DNA from: Posidonia oceanica
Taxonomy: Eukaryota; Streptophyta; Magnoliopsida; Alismatales; Posidoniaceae
Length of the DNA stretch: 64,000 bases
NCBI GenBank assembly: GCA_037176725.1
Contig: JAZBRS010000013.1
Location: forward strand, 13,395,001 to 13,459,000
Direction of reading: 5' to 3'
Position 1 is the first letter of the stretch; each line of letters opens with the position of its first letter. The notes beneath the pieces are model-generated. The model searched no databases. It was not told the DNA's origin and was given only the letters and a program-made list of their open reading frames with translations. Shown in pieces: positions 10,885 through 22,388 of this stretch. The translations under genes were made by a program, and so were the position numbers.

Positions 10885-11792
10885 GCTTTAAAACTTACTG
10901 CACCTTGTTTTTCAGCACAGTTTTCAATTCGAATGTCGTTTCTGCCTTTGGTCGCTTCCCCATGTATGTTCCAGCATCCAGGCATGTGGTTTGATACCGG
11001 CTTTCTAGTTTTATGCCTTTGTTTTGTTTCCCTAACTTGTTTATCATTTCATCGCGGCATTTTAACTTTAATTAGTCATTTTGGCATGGTTTTTACTAAG
11101 CCTAGCATGTTTTATGAATACATGTTGCATGCTGCCTCCGTGCATTGCATGCTTTTCCTCTGACATTTTGTTTCGCACTTGCATTGCATCTAGGGCAATG
11201 ATGCTTACTGTCTGGAGTTCTTATGAACCGAGGCACGCCCGATTTAGAACATTGGCAGCACTACTGAGCACATAGATTGCACGTTTAATTTCCATCATGA
11301 ATCTTGACATTTAAAGCATTCATGGCATTTAGGCATTTGAAGCATGTTAAAGCATTCATCATGGCATAGCATTATCGCCTACGGGTGTACAGTTAAAGGC
11401 AGACACTGCCGACATTCCCGCATATGCGAGCGAAAAGCCTAGAAAGACCGATTCCAGGCGTATCGGGGGTGCCTAACACCTTCCCCGTGCGTAACAGGAG
11501 TCCTTACCCCTTCTCTTGGCCCGCAATGACCATTATGCCCTTATCCTAGGCACGAGTCATATTTTTGCATAACATTGCATGCATTTGCATGTTTTTCATG
11601 CTTTCTTCGGTTTTCCTCGTCTTCTGATTTAATAGACTAGGTGGCGACTCCGTTTTTGTCTTATCTTTTGTTTTCCTTCGCCATTTCCTGGTGTTTTTGA
11701 ATCGAGTGTCCTCCCTTGGATTGTACTGATGTCGTGGTCGATCTCTCTCGGGCCCTTGCTGGTCCGGAAGCCCGCGCGCGATCACAGGAAAG

Positions 11793-11810
11793 TGGCAACT
11801 CCGCTGGGGA
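11793..11810 (+). other. Primer-binding site of O1
   Basis: TGGCAACTCCGCTGGGGA begins 6 bp after the 5' LTR end. It differs by one base from TGGCGACTCCGCTGGGGA, which I recall as the tRNA-Arg primer site of Ogre elements. The same TGGCGACTCC core occurs inside the LTR at about 11641. Confidence 0.75.
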
Positions 11811-12855
11811 TGCAAGACTCTGGCTCTCGTTTTGACTTTTCGCTTGCATGATTTTTTCGCTTGTGCTTGCCTTGCCTGTTTGCCTGTTTGCTTATGCATG
11901 CTTTATCTCTTGCTTAATGCCATGCCTAAACACTTGCTTGACGCAATAATACATGCCTTTTGAGTGGTGAATGTTTTGTTTTACACAAATGCTATGCCAC
12001 TGCACATGCACAAGCTATGTATTCTTGCCTTTTGATGTGATGAATGTTTCTTTTCACCATCATGCACACAACACTTGCACATGCCATGCACATGCCTTTT
12101 GCCTTGGTATATGATTGCTTGCATGCCATGACTTCGTGTTTCTTTCCCTTTTGCATATACCATACCTAGGATATTAGAGACGTACTTGCATCCCTTTGGC
12201 TTAATTTAAAAGCAACAAATAAAGCCAAACAATAACATTTAAGCACAACTAGAGCCAATATTTGCAATTTTCCCCTCTTAGCTAAATAAAATGCAAGTAA
12301 AATACATTAAAGTATATCAGCATGATTGAGCATTTAGAAAGCATGCATCTTCTCCTCTTTGAGTCCACCCACTTAGTTTGAGAAGGGCAGTATCGGTCTC
12401 TTGTTCCATCGCTTTGGCGTGGGGCGAGTTGGTCGGTCTGTCCCCCCTTGTCAGGAGTTGCATCAGTGTTAGTAGAGGGTACAACCAATGCTTTGGTAGG
12501 GTCGAGACTCCTAACGCACCACCCGTTGTTTGCCTGAGCTTTGGCTAGGATCTAGACGGGGACCTACATTTTTGACCTGAGTCTTAAAGCCATACCCTTG
12601 AGTGAGTCAGAGTAGGCAACCTACTCAGGACATGCATGGTGAGAGAGCGCAAACTAGGACATTCATTTGCATGTGTGTCATCCATGCCACAGCTAACTTC
12701 TTTGCAAAACCATCTAACCGTTTACTTGTTTTCCACAGGTATCGAGTCGTGCCCGATTGTGGGTCTTCAGGTTGCATTTGCTCCTTATCCTTGCATACAG
12801 TTTCTGACTGTCCACTTCCCTTTTTCCTTTGTCCGTCCGGATTCTCTTCATTACC
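11811..12855 (+). other. Leader of O1, no gene
   Basis: AT-rich leader full of short GCATGC/TTGC words (11840-12170). No ORF longer than chance and no recognisable domain. The sequence just before the gag start (12780-12855) is CT-rich. Confidence 0.6.
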
Positions 12856-15001
12856 ATGGGGGATCCATCCTTCGACTCGTTGCATTTTGCGGATTCCGGG
12901 GTTGTTAGTCAGTCTCCCCTTTCTCATCCGATCAGCATACACCCCTTCCTCTAGGCACCTCTTCCTGGATCGCTCCCTAGCCCAGTGGCCTTTGTCCCTT
13001 CTCTACCTGTGGCACCTCATGCCAAGACACAGGGTCAGCCCCCACTTTCTTTCGGCACCAGTGGACTGAGCTATCAGGTGTCTCCCCTGTCTCTAGGTCA
13101 GCCTCCTTGTCCTTCGACCTTGTCCCGTGCACTCACAGTTGTTGCCCTTCTGTCTAGCCAGCCTACTCCCTTGCCTCAGGGATAGTCGGTGATGTCTCAT
13201 GACAGGATATTACCTACCCCACCTGTGACGCTGTTGCGACCCTCTTCAGTCGTGCCCTCCTTTCGCCCTCTTTTCAGCTTGCCCGGGAGTCCGTCTCCTG
13301 GTCCTCATGCTGAGGTGCTTACCTTCTTGCCTTCCGATTCCCCTGATATGTCTCCTCTTCCTGGTCCGGTCGTCCCTGCAGTAGAGTCCTCTAGGTCTGC
13401 TGCCCTGGCCGTCTTGTCCCTCCAGGTCGAATCCTTCTCCTGTTGGCTCTTGAAATGCAAGCCTTGGCTCAGGCCATGCAGAGCCAACTATCTGCTCTCG
13501 CACCTTCTACTCCCACACCTTCTGCATCTATTCCATTCGTGCCCCTAGCCATCCTGCGCCCTCTGCATTTCCTACCCCTCAAGAGCAGCAGCAGAGGAGG
13601 AAGTGCGCTCGGCGCCAACCTTCTGATTTTACTCCCTTAGGTGAGTCACTCAGCTCTTTCTTCCCCAAGGTTGCACACCTTTTGGAGTTCCCTGAGGCTC
13701 GTCCACCACCGAATCCTCTCCCGCGGTGGTACAAGACGAACATGTTCTGCAAGTTTCATCGAGTCAGTCGACACTCGATGAACAAATGCCACACTCTGCA
13801 GAATGCGGTTCAGGACCTCATTGACGCCATGGCCATCTGGATCCCTATCCTTGCACCTTCTCCCCTTCCTGCCTCTCCCGTTGAGCCAGTGCATCACGTC
13901 GTGCCGGCCTGGCAAGGATAGCAACCCGAGCGGAGACGAGGCCGCCACCTTGAGAGTGACTACACTCCGCTTGCTAGGCCTCTGAGTGCCATCTTCCCCA
14001 TGGTTACACCGTTCCTAAGGCTCCCGGAAACTCACCCGCCATCGGACCTACTTCCATGGTGGTATGATGCGAACGCGTTCTGCGGTTATCATTGAGCCGT
14101 GGGGCACTTGATTGACGACTGCCACACCCTCCGGGACATCATCCAGGACTAGTTTGATGGTGGGCTCGACAGCATCTAGGTGCAGGAGGCTGATTCAGCA
14201 CCCTCGACACCACCACCACAACATGGCCCGTTCGTATACTCCTCTTCCGGGTGCGTGACCTTTGAGGAAGCGGGTACCTCAGGGACCAATCCCTCCCCTT
14301 TTGTCCTTGCTGACTCCTTTCTTTCCTCGATGGATCCTCCTGATGACATCGGCTTGACTCCAACTCCAGCCCCCTTGGCTTTCCTATCTCCCCGGTCTCC
14401 TCCTGCACCTTCGGTCTCCCCTCTCATACCCTCTCTTGATGCCTCCTCTGTCGAGCTAGTGCGTCACGTTGCACCAGCTCAGCAAAGACTCCAACCAGGG
14501 CAAAGGCGACCTCATCGTGCTGAATGTGACTACACTCCTCTGGCTGAGCCTTTGAATGTTGTCTTTCTCCAGGTTGAATCACTCCTGAGACTCCCGGCTA
14601 TTCATCCGTCACTGAATCCCCCTCCGTGGTGGCATAACACGGATCAGTTCTGCAGTTTCCACCGAGCCACAGGGCACTTGATGGATGACTACGTCACTTT
14701 GTGGAACACCATCTAGGGCCTGATTGATCGCAAGGTCGTCAGGGTTGCTGCGCAGGAGGCTGCACTTGCACCCATACCTGCACCCACGCCCGCACTAGTG
14801 CTCCCTGGTCCTCCCGGCCTTCCCTTGCCTGGGTTTGCAGGCTCCGAGGGCGCTGGAACCTCGAGAATTACTCTCGTCGCTCCCGACTCTTTTCCTCCCC
14901 CGATGGATCCTTCTGGCCCCATCGGACTCGCTCCAGCCCCCTTTGCTATCCCACATCTTACGCTTCCCATTTCCTTGGTTCAGTCAGAACGGCTATGCTA
15001 G
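12856..15001 (+). pseudogene. Tat/Ogre-type Gag with three zinc-knuckle modules, degraded
   Basis: A probable start ATG at 12856 (MGDPSFDSLHFADSG) opens a proline/serine-rich region. Three modules of the Tat Gag C-terminus follow, each with a YTPL- or LRLP-type approach, a WW/W motif and a C-X2-H-X4-H-X4-C knuckle. These are FCKFHRVSRHSMNKC near 13745, FCGYH(stop)AVGHLIDDC near 14078, and FCSFHRATGHLMDDY near 14648, the last with its final Cys changed to Tyr. The first two knuckles are followed by a QDLID- or IIQD-like tail; the third is followed by a stop and then GLID. Family members normally have one knuckle. Stops (12949, 13183, 13919, 14150, 14714) and frame changes near 13440-13680 make it non-functional. 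No capsid-type domain is obvious upstream, so the N-terminal half may be lost. Confidence 0.7.
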
Positions 15002-17065
15002 GATGAGAGAGCATGCGACCAGAGACGCCAGGGCAGCACCGGCAGCACGGGAGCGGATCCAGCACCTCCTCCTTGACGTGGCTGACAGGTAAGTCCCTCT
15101 TACCTTCTTTCGTATTTTCTTGCATTACCATTCATTTTCTTTCGGTTTATTGTTGCACTTTGCTTTTACGTTTTCTCGCCTCATCCAAAAAGAACCATAA
15201 AAATTATAAAATCCATCAAAAACCAAAAACACGCATTTTCATTTCCTACATGCGCGTCTCATTTTCTTGCATCCTAGAAAATACCAAAAAACAAAAAAAA
15301 TCAAAATATGCAAAAACAACATGAACATGCCTTTCTTCTCCGCTGTTTTCGATTTTTTGTTTGCCTAAAGCAAAAATCATAAAAAATATAGAACTCATGA
15401 AAATCCCAAAAATATGCTTGTTCCTTTTCTAAAAATGCAAAAAACCATAAAAATTTGCATAATTCCAAAAACCGGCTTTGGACAGTAAGCGGCGCCGAGA
15501 AGATGCGATGCTTTGACTATCTCAGGCAGAACTCACCCGAGCAATGCCATTTCATCACGTGTGGCCATTGTGTGAGACTTAGAGCAGAACAGAGAATCTC
15601 ACTGAGCACGAAACTCCAAAAGCGAGATTAATCCAGTCAAGAGAGTCCACCAGACATGGAGAGGACCAAAGCCGAGCAGAGCATAGCCAGTGGCTGCCTA
15701 TACACGCAGCAGAGGCTGAAGGTACACGCTGAATAGCCGAACTCTTAACGCCTCATTAGGGACTGCTACACCAAGAGGGCGAAGAAAATGCATATCCAAA
15801 AGAATTGAAATTATGAGAGCAAAAAGAAAAATGGCATGATACGCATACTGGGCATAAAAGAAGAAATGAAGAAAGAAGGTGCCCATGAGAGGAGTGACTC
15901 GGACAAGCATCGAAGCCACCACAACCTCCAATTGCAAGCACAACATTGCCAAATGCACGAGAAATTTCATCAGGAGGACTTGGCCCCACCCTCCGAGCGC
16001 AGCAGCATGCTCCAATCCCTCGTGCAAGCAACCACTCTACCTCCCTGGTAGGCTAGATGCAACTCCAGTCACTCGTGAGGGGGAAAGAAATATAATCTAA
16101 GAGCGTCAAAAGCGGTAGTCGGTCCTCGAGGATTTAAGACGGACGCTATGAAGCTACATCCGACGTTTTTGCTACCCACATGCAACCAAAGGCTATACAC
16201 TGCAAAGCTGAGGCCTCATCCTGAACTAAGAGTGAGAATGAGAACCACCAACCACAACTCGACATGGCAATGCTCAAGGATTGAGAATCTCCTGAGTCAG
16301 GAAGTGCAGAAGCATCCTCTCGCCAAAAAGTTGCTTTGAATCCGAAGCAACAAAAAACATAATAAGCATAATAATCTATCCTTCCCTTCCCCCTGTTTTC
16401 GAAAATCGGAGTCAAGGACGAGAACTCTTTTTAAGCCATTGCTCAGAGGATCCATGCTTTCTAAAGTTTCTGGCCACCCACCTGCATGGGTGGTTTGTGA
16501 TGACTGGCATGTTCAAACGTTTGCCACTTTGTGGCATAGCATTGCTTGCCCGCTCTAAGACCATTGCACACCCACCACGATGGGTCCTGACATTCTCTTT
16601 TGCATCTATCCTCCTGCATTTTCCCCACCAGCATTGCACACCTCGCACGGTGGGTCCTCGCATCTTCCCTTGCACTCCTTGCATTCATCCTCCCTGCATG
16701 CGGGCTAGCAGCCCTAACTACTCGATTGACGCTCGTCAAAATGTCTGCATCGGGCTAGTACCCCTAACTACTCGGTTGGCAAGCACGTTAGTTTTGTCTC
16801 CATTCTCTACATTTCGATGCCAAGGGCGCTTCAGCTGTCCCCTAGTATCCTCTTCCTGATACCAAGTGCATCTTTTCTGCGGCCCTGTGGTATCACTCCC
16901 CCATTTACTTTTGGGCTGACATCCCTAAATGTCACGGGATTGTTTGCGGACCTCTGTCATACCAACTGGTTTGGTATTCCCGTTATCTTTTGCGGCTGAT
17001 AAGTTCGAAACTTATCACTCCCCCCCTTTCTGGTCAGTAAGTCTGAACTTATCAGCTAGTCCTTT
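15002..17065 (+). other. O1 3' untranslated region before the tandem array
   Basis: No gene supported. 15130-15480 is A/T-rich with repeated AAAAACCATAAAA-like words. 16490-16700 has two or three copies of a roughly 70-bp GCATTGCACACC...GGGTCCT repeat. 16700-16920 resembles 21320-21500 and the reverse complement of 37530-37650 in element D, so it is a conserved Ogre-family 3' region. A small perfect hairpin GATAAGTT-CGA-AACTTATC lies at 16998-17016. Confidence 0.6.
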
Positions 17066-18690
17066 TCTTTCGCATGACTCTACCGGAGTCCCGCCTGCTT
17101 ACTACCTCAGGCGAGGACAAGACTTTTTTCTTTCACGCGACTCTGCTGGAGTCCTGCCAGCTTGCTTCCTCGAGTGAGGACAAGCCTTTTTTCTTTCGTG
17201 TGACTCTATCGGAGTCCTGCCTGCTTGCTTCCTCGAGTGAGGACAAGTCTTTTCCTTTCGCGTGACTCTGCTGGAGTCCCGTCTGCTTGCTTCCTCGTGC
17301 AAGGACAAGCCTTTTTCTTTCGTGTGACTCTACCGGAGTCCTACCTGCTTGCTTCCTTGGGCGAGGACAAGCCTTTTCCTTTCGCGTGACTTTGTCGGAG
17401 TTCCGACTGCTTGCTTCCTCGGGCGAGGACAAGCCTTTTTCTTTCGCGTGACTCTACCGGAGTCCTGCCTACTTGCTTCCTCGGGCGAGGACAAGCCTTT
17501 TTCGTTCGCGTGACTCTACCAGAGTCCCGCCTGCTTGCTTCCTCCTGTAAGGACAAGCCTTTTTTCTTTCATGTGACTCTGCTGGAGTCCCACCTGCTTG
17601 CTTCCTCGGGCGAGGACAAGCCTTTTCCTTTCGCGTGACTCTGTCGGAGTCCCGCCTGCTTGCTTCCTCGGGCAAGAACAAGCCTTTTTCTTTCACGTGA
17701 CCCTGTCGGAGTCCCTCCTGCTTGCTTCCTCAGGCGAGGACAAGCCTTTTTCTTTCGCGTGACTCTGCTGGAGTCCTGCCTACTTGCTTCCTCGGGTGAG
17801 GATAAGCCTTTCCTTTCTCGTGACTCTGCCGGAGTCCCGCCTGCTTGCTTCCTCAGGCGAGGACAAGCCTTTTCCTTTGCGTGACTCTGCCGAAGTCCCG
17901 CCTGCTTGCTTCCTCGAGCGAGGACAAGCTTTTTTCTTTCGCGTGACTCTACCAGAGTCCCGCCTGCTTGCTTCCTTGGGCGAGGACAAGCCTTTTTCTT
18001 TCGCGTGACTCTGCCGGAGTCCCACCTGCTTGCTTCCTCGGGCAAGGACAAGCCTTTTTCTTTCGCGTGACTCTGCCGAAGTCCCGCCTGCTTGCTTCCT
18101 CGGGCGGGGACAAGCCTTTTTCTTTCGCGTGACTCTGCTGGAGTCCCGCTTGCTTGCTTCCTCGGGCGAGGACAAGCCTTTTCCTTTCGCGTGACTCTGC
18201 TGGAGTCCTGCCTGCTTGCTTCCTCGGGCGAGGACAAGCCTTTTTCTTTCGCGTGACTCTGCCGGAGTCCCGCCTGCTTGCTTCCTTGGGCGAGGACAAG
18301 CCTTTTTTCTTTCGCGTGACTCTGCCGGAGTCCCGCCTGCTTGCTTCCTCAGGCGAGGACAAGCCTTTTTCTTTCGCGTGACTCTGCTGGAGTCCTGCCT
18401 GCTTGCTTCCTCGGGCGAGGACAAGCCTTTTTCTTTCACATGACTCTGCCAGAGTCCCGTATGCTTGCTTCCTCGGATGAGGACAAGCCTTTTTCTTTTG
18501 CGTGACTCTGTCGGAGTCCCGCCTCCTTGCTTCCTCGGGCGAGGACAAGCCCTTTTCTTCCACGTGACTCTGCCGGAGTCCCGCCTGCTTGCTTCCTTGG
18601 GCGAGGACAAGCCTTTTTCTTTCGCGTGACTCTGTCGGAGTCCCGCCTGCTTGCTTCCTCGAGCGAGGACAAGCTATCCTTCTTCTTTTT
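17066..18690. repeat. Tandem array of a 62-bp unit, about 26 copies
   Basis: The unit starts GACTCTGCCGGAGTCCCGCC and runs through GCTTGCTTCCTCGGGCGAGG, then ACAAGCC and a T-rich tail. The first copy starts at 17076 and the last at 18628, i.e. 25 periods of 62 bp. Each unit contains two palindromes (GACTC...GAGTC and CTCGGGCGAG). Because 62 is not a multiple of 3, the long antisense ORFs here (up to 276 codons) run through all frames and are a by-product of lacking stops. Tandem repeats between pol and 3' LTR are known in Ogre/Tat elements and can seed satellites. Confidence 0.9.
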
Positions 18691-18698
18691 TGGGCTGG

Positions 18699-21318
18699 TG
18701 TAATAACCCTGAAAATCGATACGTCCATGCACGATGCCAAAGCTAGTGTGCACCGACCGAAATTAGGTCACTATTAGCGGATGGATTCAAGGAAGGAAAC
18801 TCTAATCGAAAACATCAAAAAAAGAGAAAAAAACGAAGATAAGACAAAATCAGAGCCGCCACCGTGTCTATTAAATTGGGAGACGAGAAAAACCAGGGAA
18901 ATGCATGGAAACCATGCAGAAAGATGCAATGATATGCAATGCTATGACTCGTGCCTAGGATGAGGGCATAATGGTGATTACGGGCCATGAGAAAGGGCAA
19001 GGACTCCTGTTACGCACGGGGAAGGTATTAGGCACCCCCGATACGTCTGAGAATCGATCTTTCTAGGCTTATCGGTGGCATATGCAGGATTTCAGCAATT
19101 GCTTGCCTTTACTGTACGCCCGAGGGGCAAGAGATGCTATGCATGCCTAATATATGCTTAAATTTGCTTAATATGCTATGATGCATGATTGAAAGTAAAT
19201 GTGCAGACTATGTGCTCAGCGGCGCTGCTAAAGTTCTGAACAGGATGAGCCCTGGTTCGTAAGAACTCTAGGTAGTAAGCATCATCGCCCTAATGCAATG
19301 CAGGCGGAAAACAAAACAGCGATAAACCATGCGAGGCAAAGCGGTATGTGACATGGGTTTGTAAAAGATGCAAGCTTTGAAAATATGCTAGAAAATCTAA
19401 TCAAAATGAAAATGCGGCAAAACGATGGAAAACAAGCTCGGGAAACAGATCTGCAAGCAAACGAGTGAAAGAGACAAAACGCGATGCGGCAAACAAGGTG
19501 GCTCAACCACTGTCTGAACTGCAGACCAGGTCGCTGGCCTGAGCGGTGGCAGTGCACATCGCCGGTGAGATAGGCAAGGCACTTGGCGTCGGCCAGGGCA
19601 GCAACTAGGGCCAGTCGCCGGTGTGAGCGGTGTCTGAGCCTGTCACCTGGGACAATGGCGACAGAGGCCTTTACAGAGCTTCCAGACAGCGACTTTCATG
19701 GCCACAAACAAGCTAGCTAGATGATGCGAAATGGAAATCTAAATACATGATCGTACAGATGGCATGATGAGGAATACAAGCATGCAAATAGAATGCAAAA
19801 TGGACAAGTGGGTCGCGAGATACAGCGGCTTGAAGTTGGCCGGAGAGCTGTCTTGAGTTGCAATCGAGTTGCCAGTTGGACTGGCGACAGGCCTGCAACT
19901 CCAGCTGCTCAAACAACCAAGTTCCATGCCAGATCTAGGATCCACGACGATGCAAAAATATGATCTAAGCATGCAATCTTAAAGAGCAAACATACATGAT
20001 CACAAACATGCAAACAGAAATGAAAATGGAGCTATGGGTCGGCCGAAGCGGTGCCCAAAGTCTAGCCATCCGGCAGACAGAGGTGCAGGTTAGTTGCCGC
20101 TTCATGCGGTGCCTAACATGGTAGGCCTCCGGTGCCGGAGAAGATGGCCAAGAATGGCTACGCTACGCACGATAAAATCTAACTAATTAGCCTAAAAGCA
20201 TGCACGGAACAAAACGAAGCTAAGGGAGGTATCGCTCACCTACGGGGATGCACGGATGTGCCCCCCGACCTAGCTCGTCGGAGCTCACCGGCGTGGAGGT
20301 TGCTGCGGCAATGGAGGTAACAGCGGGCACTTGGGTTGATCGGGCTGCGTTCGTAGCGACCTTGCGGAGGTGTGCACGGAGTTTGGAGAAGTTTGGTGCC
20401 ACGGGGTGGCTCCTAGATATGTTGGTCGGCGGTGGCAAGGAAGAATGGCGAGCTCGGTTGCTGCGGTGGTCTGGGATGCAAAACAGGTGTTTGAGTGGCT
20501 TGGGATGATGCTGGAATGTGTAGGAAGGTTGCTGGATTGGCTAATTGCACTTTGGTTCGAGCGGCGAAGGAGAAGATGGAAAATTCTCGGCTGTGGAAAA
20601 TGGGTGTCGGCAATGTCGCTGCTCGTGTCGTTGAATGGGTTCGAATGGGTGTCCTCCACCTAATGGCTCTGGCAACTGGTGGTGGCAGAGGAAAGGCAGT
20701 GAGTGCTGTGAGAGGGTCTGGCAGTCGAAGAAGCAAATGGCTGGCCAGGCAAGGACGGCGAAGGTCGTCGGTGGCAGGGAGTTAGGCGGTGGTGGCAGTG
20801 AGGTGTTGTGTGTGCGGGTTGTCTGCCAGCGAGGAGGTGACGTCGTGCCAGGAAGTTAGTGGATCTTGGCACGTAGCACGTGGCTGGGAGTGAGGAGTAA
20901 GTGGCGAGGGGATGGGTGTGGCAGGAGATGGTGACTGGCGACGGTCGTGGCGGTGAGGCTTGAGTAGTGGGTTGAGTTGCAGAAATTCGCCACGACTCGC
21001 GGCAACAAACTTAGTCGCCACGTGAAGTTGCGACCAAGTTCAGTCGCCTGTGCATGCGGTGCCTGAACGTGCCACTCAGTAGGCTGGGCTACAAATGGGC
21101 TTGGGCTTGTGGAAGGCTTAGGTTGGCTTAAGGAAAAAGGAAATGAATTGTTTTGGGTTGGTTTTTGGGTTGGTTTTGAATAGGATTTGGAATAGGATTT
21201 AGTTTTAGGTCAGTTTGGGGGAAAAGGTTGGGTTTTGGGGAAAAGGTTGAATCCACAGTTTCTGAGCTCATTCCTCCAAGTTTGATCTGCCACCAGGTGT
21301 CAAAATGGGGTGTCTATA
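18699..21318 (-). mobile_element. Reversed solo LTR (C) of an Ogre-like element, 2620 bp
   Basis: Flanked by TSD GCTGG (18694-18698 and 21319-21323). Plus-strand left end TGTAATAACCC; right end GGGGTGTCTATA (CA decayed to TA). On minus it starts like an Ogre LTR (GACACCCCATTTTGACA). Its U5 block (reverse complement of GTGCCTAATACCTTCCCC at 19018-19035) matches the O1 LTRs. It is close kin to the LTR of element D at 33124-35829 (same CCTGAAAATCG end). Several ORFs at 20220-20870 are GC-rich LTR background without domains. Confidence 0.85.
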
Positions 21319-21323
21319 GCTGG

Positions 21324-22020
21324 TAGCCCTAACTGCTCGGTTGACACCTGTCATACTGTCCAACCTTCCTTTCGGTGCCAGGAGCGCTTTTTTTTGCTGC
21401 CCCCTAGTATCATCTCCCTGATACCAGGAGTATCTTTCCCGCTGCCCTCGGTGTCTTCCTCGGGTTGGTAGCCCATATTACCCAGATGACATCCATTATA
21501 TTGTCTGGCATTGCGGGCGGCAAGCGCGTTAGTCTTGTCTGGTGCCCCTTTTTGTGCAAGTTTGGATTAGCCGCCAACTTGTCGCATTGCAACCTTTTTA
21601 GCATTTCTTTGCATATCATAGCATCACATTGCACCGCACCACATCAACACGCATTACACCGGTGTCGCTTAGAGCTGTACACAGCTCAGCGTGCAGCATC
21701 AACATCCCATGCTAGAGTTGCCTTGAGCCTCAACGCACAACATTGTATTAACCATAACATCCGCACACACGCATGCTTCACCCGTGTCTTCCCAGCGGAG
21801 TTCAGCATGATGAGCATTAGTGCAGGTTTCGCATCAGCATCAACATCGCATCATGCATCAGCATTTGCATCTACATTCGCATTCGCATCGCGGCAACGAG
21901 TCATGACTTTTGGTGTATTCGCCGAATAAGTGACTCACGCCAACAACAACTGTGCTCCTGCTGGTTCGGGCGGGGTGTCTCGTCAACCTTGAGTAGCGAC
22001 CTTGGTTCCCTTGACCTCGC
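21324..22020 (+). other. O1 3' untranslated tail with GCAT-rich repeats
   Basis: No gene. 21324-21560 repeats the conserved Ogre 3' block also seen at 16700-16920. 21820-21895 is a run of GCATCA/GCATTC-like hexamers followed by CGGCAACGAGTCATGAC. The same order (GCAT repeats, then that block, then PPT) recurs in inverse orientation in D at 35830-36095. Confidence 0.65.
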
Positions 22021-22035
22021 TCAGGGAGGGGCATC
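22021..22035 (+). other. Polypurine tract of O1
   Basis: TCAGGGAGGGGCATC directly abuts the 3' LTR start TGTAGACACC. The reverse complement of the same tract sits next to the LTR of D, which supports both calls. Confidence 0.85.
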
Positions 22036-22301
22036 TGTAGACACCCCGTTTTGGCAACTGGTCGTTGGTGGATCTCTATGGAGGCTTGCTCGGATCGTGG
22101 CTTGGCAGACCCAACCTAAACCCTAACTCGACCTAAACCCTAACCCAGACCTCAACCTCCAACTTGACCTAAAGCCTAAACCTAAATCTCACCTAAATCC
22201 CACCCAAACACCACCTAAGCATACCTAATCCTAAGCCTAAGCCTTAACTTAAGCCAACTTCTAAGAAAATTCCTGAAATACCCTTAAAACACCTTTGGGA
22301 C

Positions 22302-22388
22302 ATTAGACGCTGCCTGTGCCAGCGTCCTACGTTGGACGCTACCTGTGCCAGCGTCTTATGTTAGATGCAGCTCAGGTAAGCGTCCAAT
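22302..22388. repeat. Palindrome trimer in the 3' LTR of O1
   Basis: Three 29-bp monomers (22302-22330, 22331-22359, 22360-22388) where the 5' LTR has two. The middle one (GTTGGACGCTA...GCGTCTTAT) is the extra unit. Confidence 0.8.

Larger units (their letters stand above)
8479..11786 (+). repeat. 5' LTR of O1 (3308 bp)
   Basis: Starts TGTAGACACCC and ends CGCGATCACA. In order it shows a C-rich segment with telomere-like CCTAAACCCTAA (around 8557-8572), one palindrome dimer (8728-8785), a GC-rich stretch (8800-9770), an AT-rich TATA-like zone (CTTTAAATATATG, 9813-9825), five palindrome dimers at about 227-bp spacing (9919-10884), and a conserved Tat U5 block (GTGCCTAACACCTTCCCC, near 11469). 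The antisense and sense ORFs over the GC-rich stretch show no domain. Confidence 0.85.

Noticed and set aside
17066..18690. Possible CRISPR-like array
   Set aside because: Units abut with no unique spacers. Eukaryotic retroelement context; a simple tandem repeat.
17133..18753. Long antisense ORFs (up to 276 codons) with repeated KACPRPRKQAGGTP-like peptides
   Set aside because: They lie wholly in the 62-bp array. The unit is not a multiple of 3, and all frames stay open because the unit lacks stops. No start context or domain.
20220..21021. ORFs in solo LTR C, and similar ones in LTR D (34542-35582)
   Set aside because: GC-rich LTR background without recognisable motifs, open on both strands.
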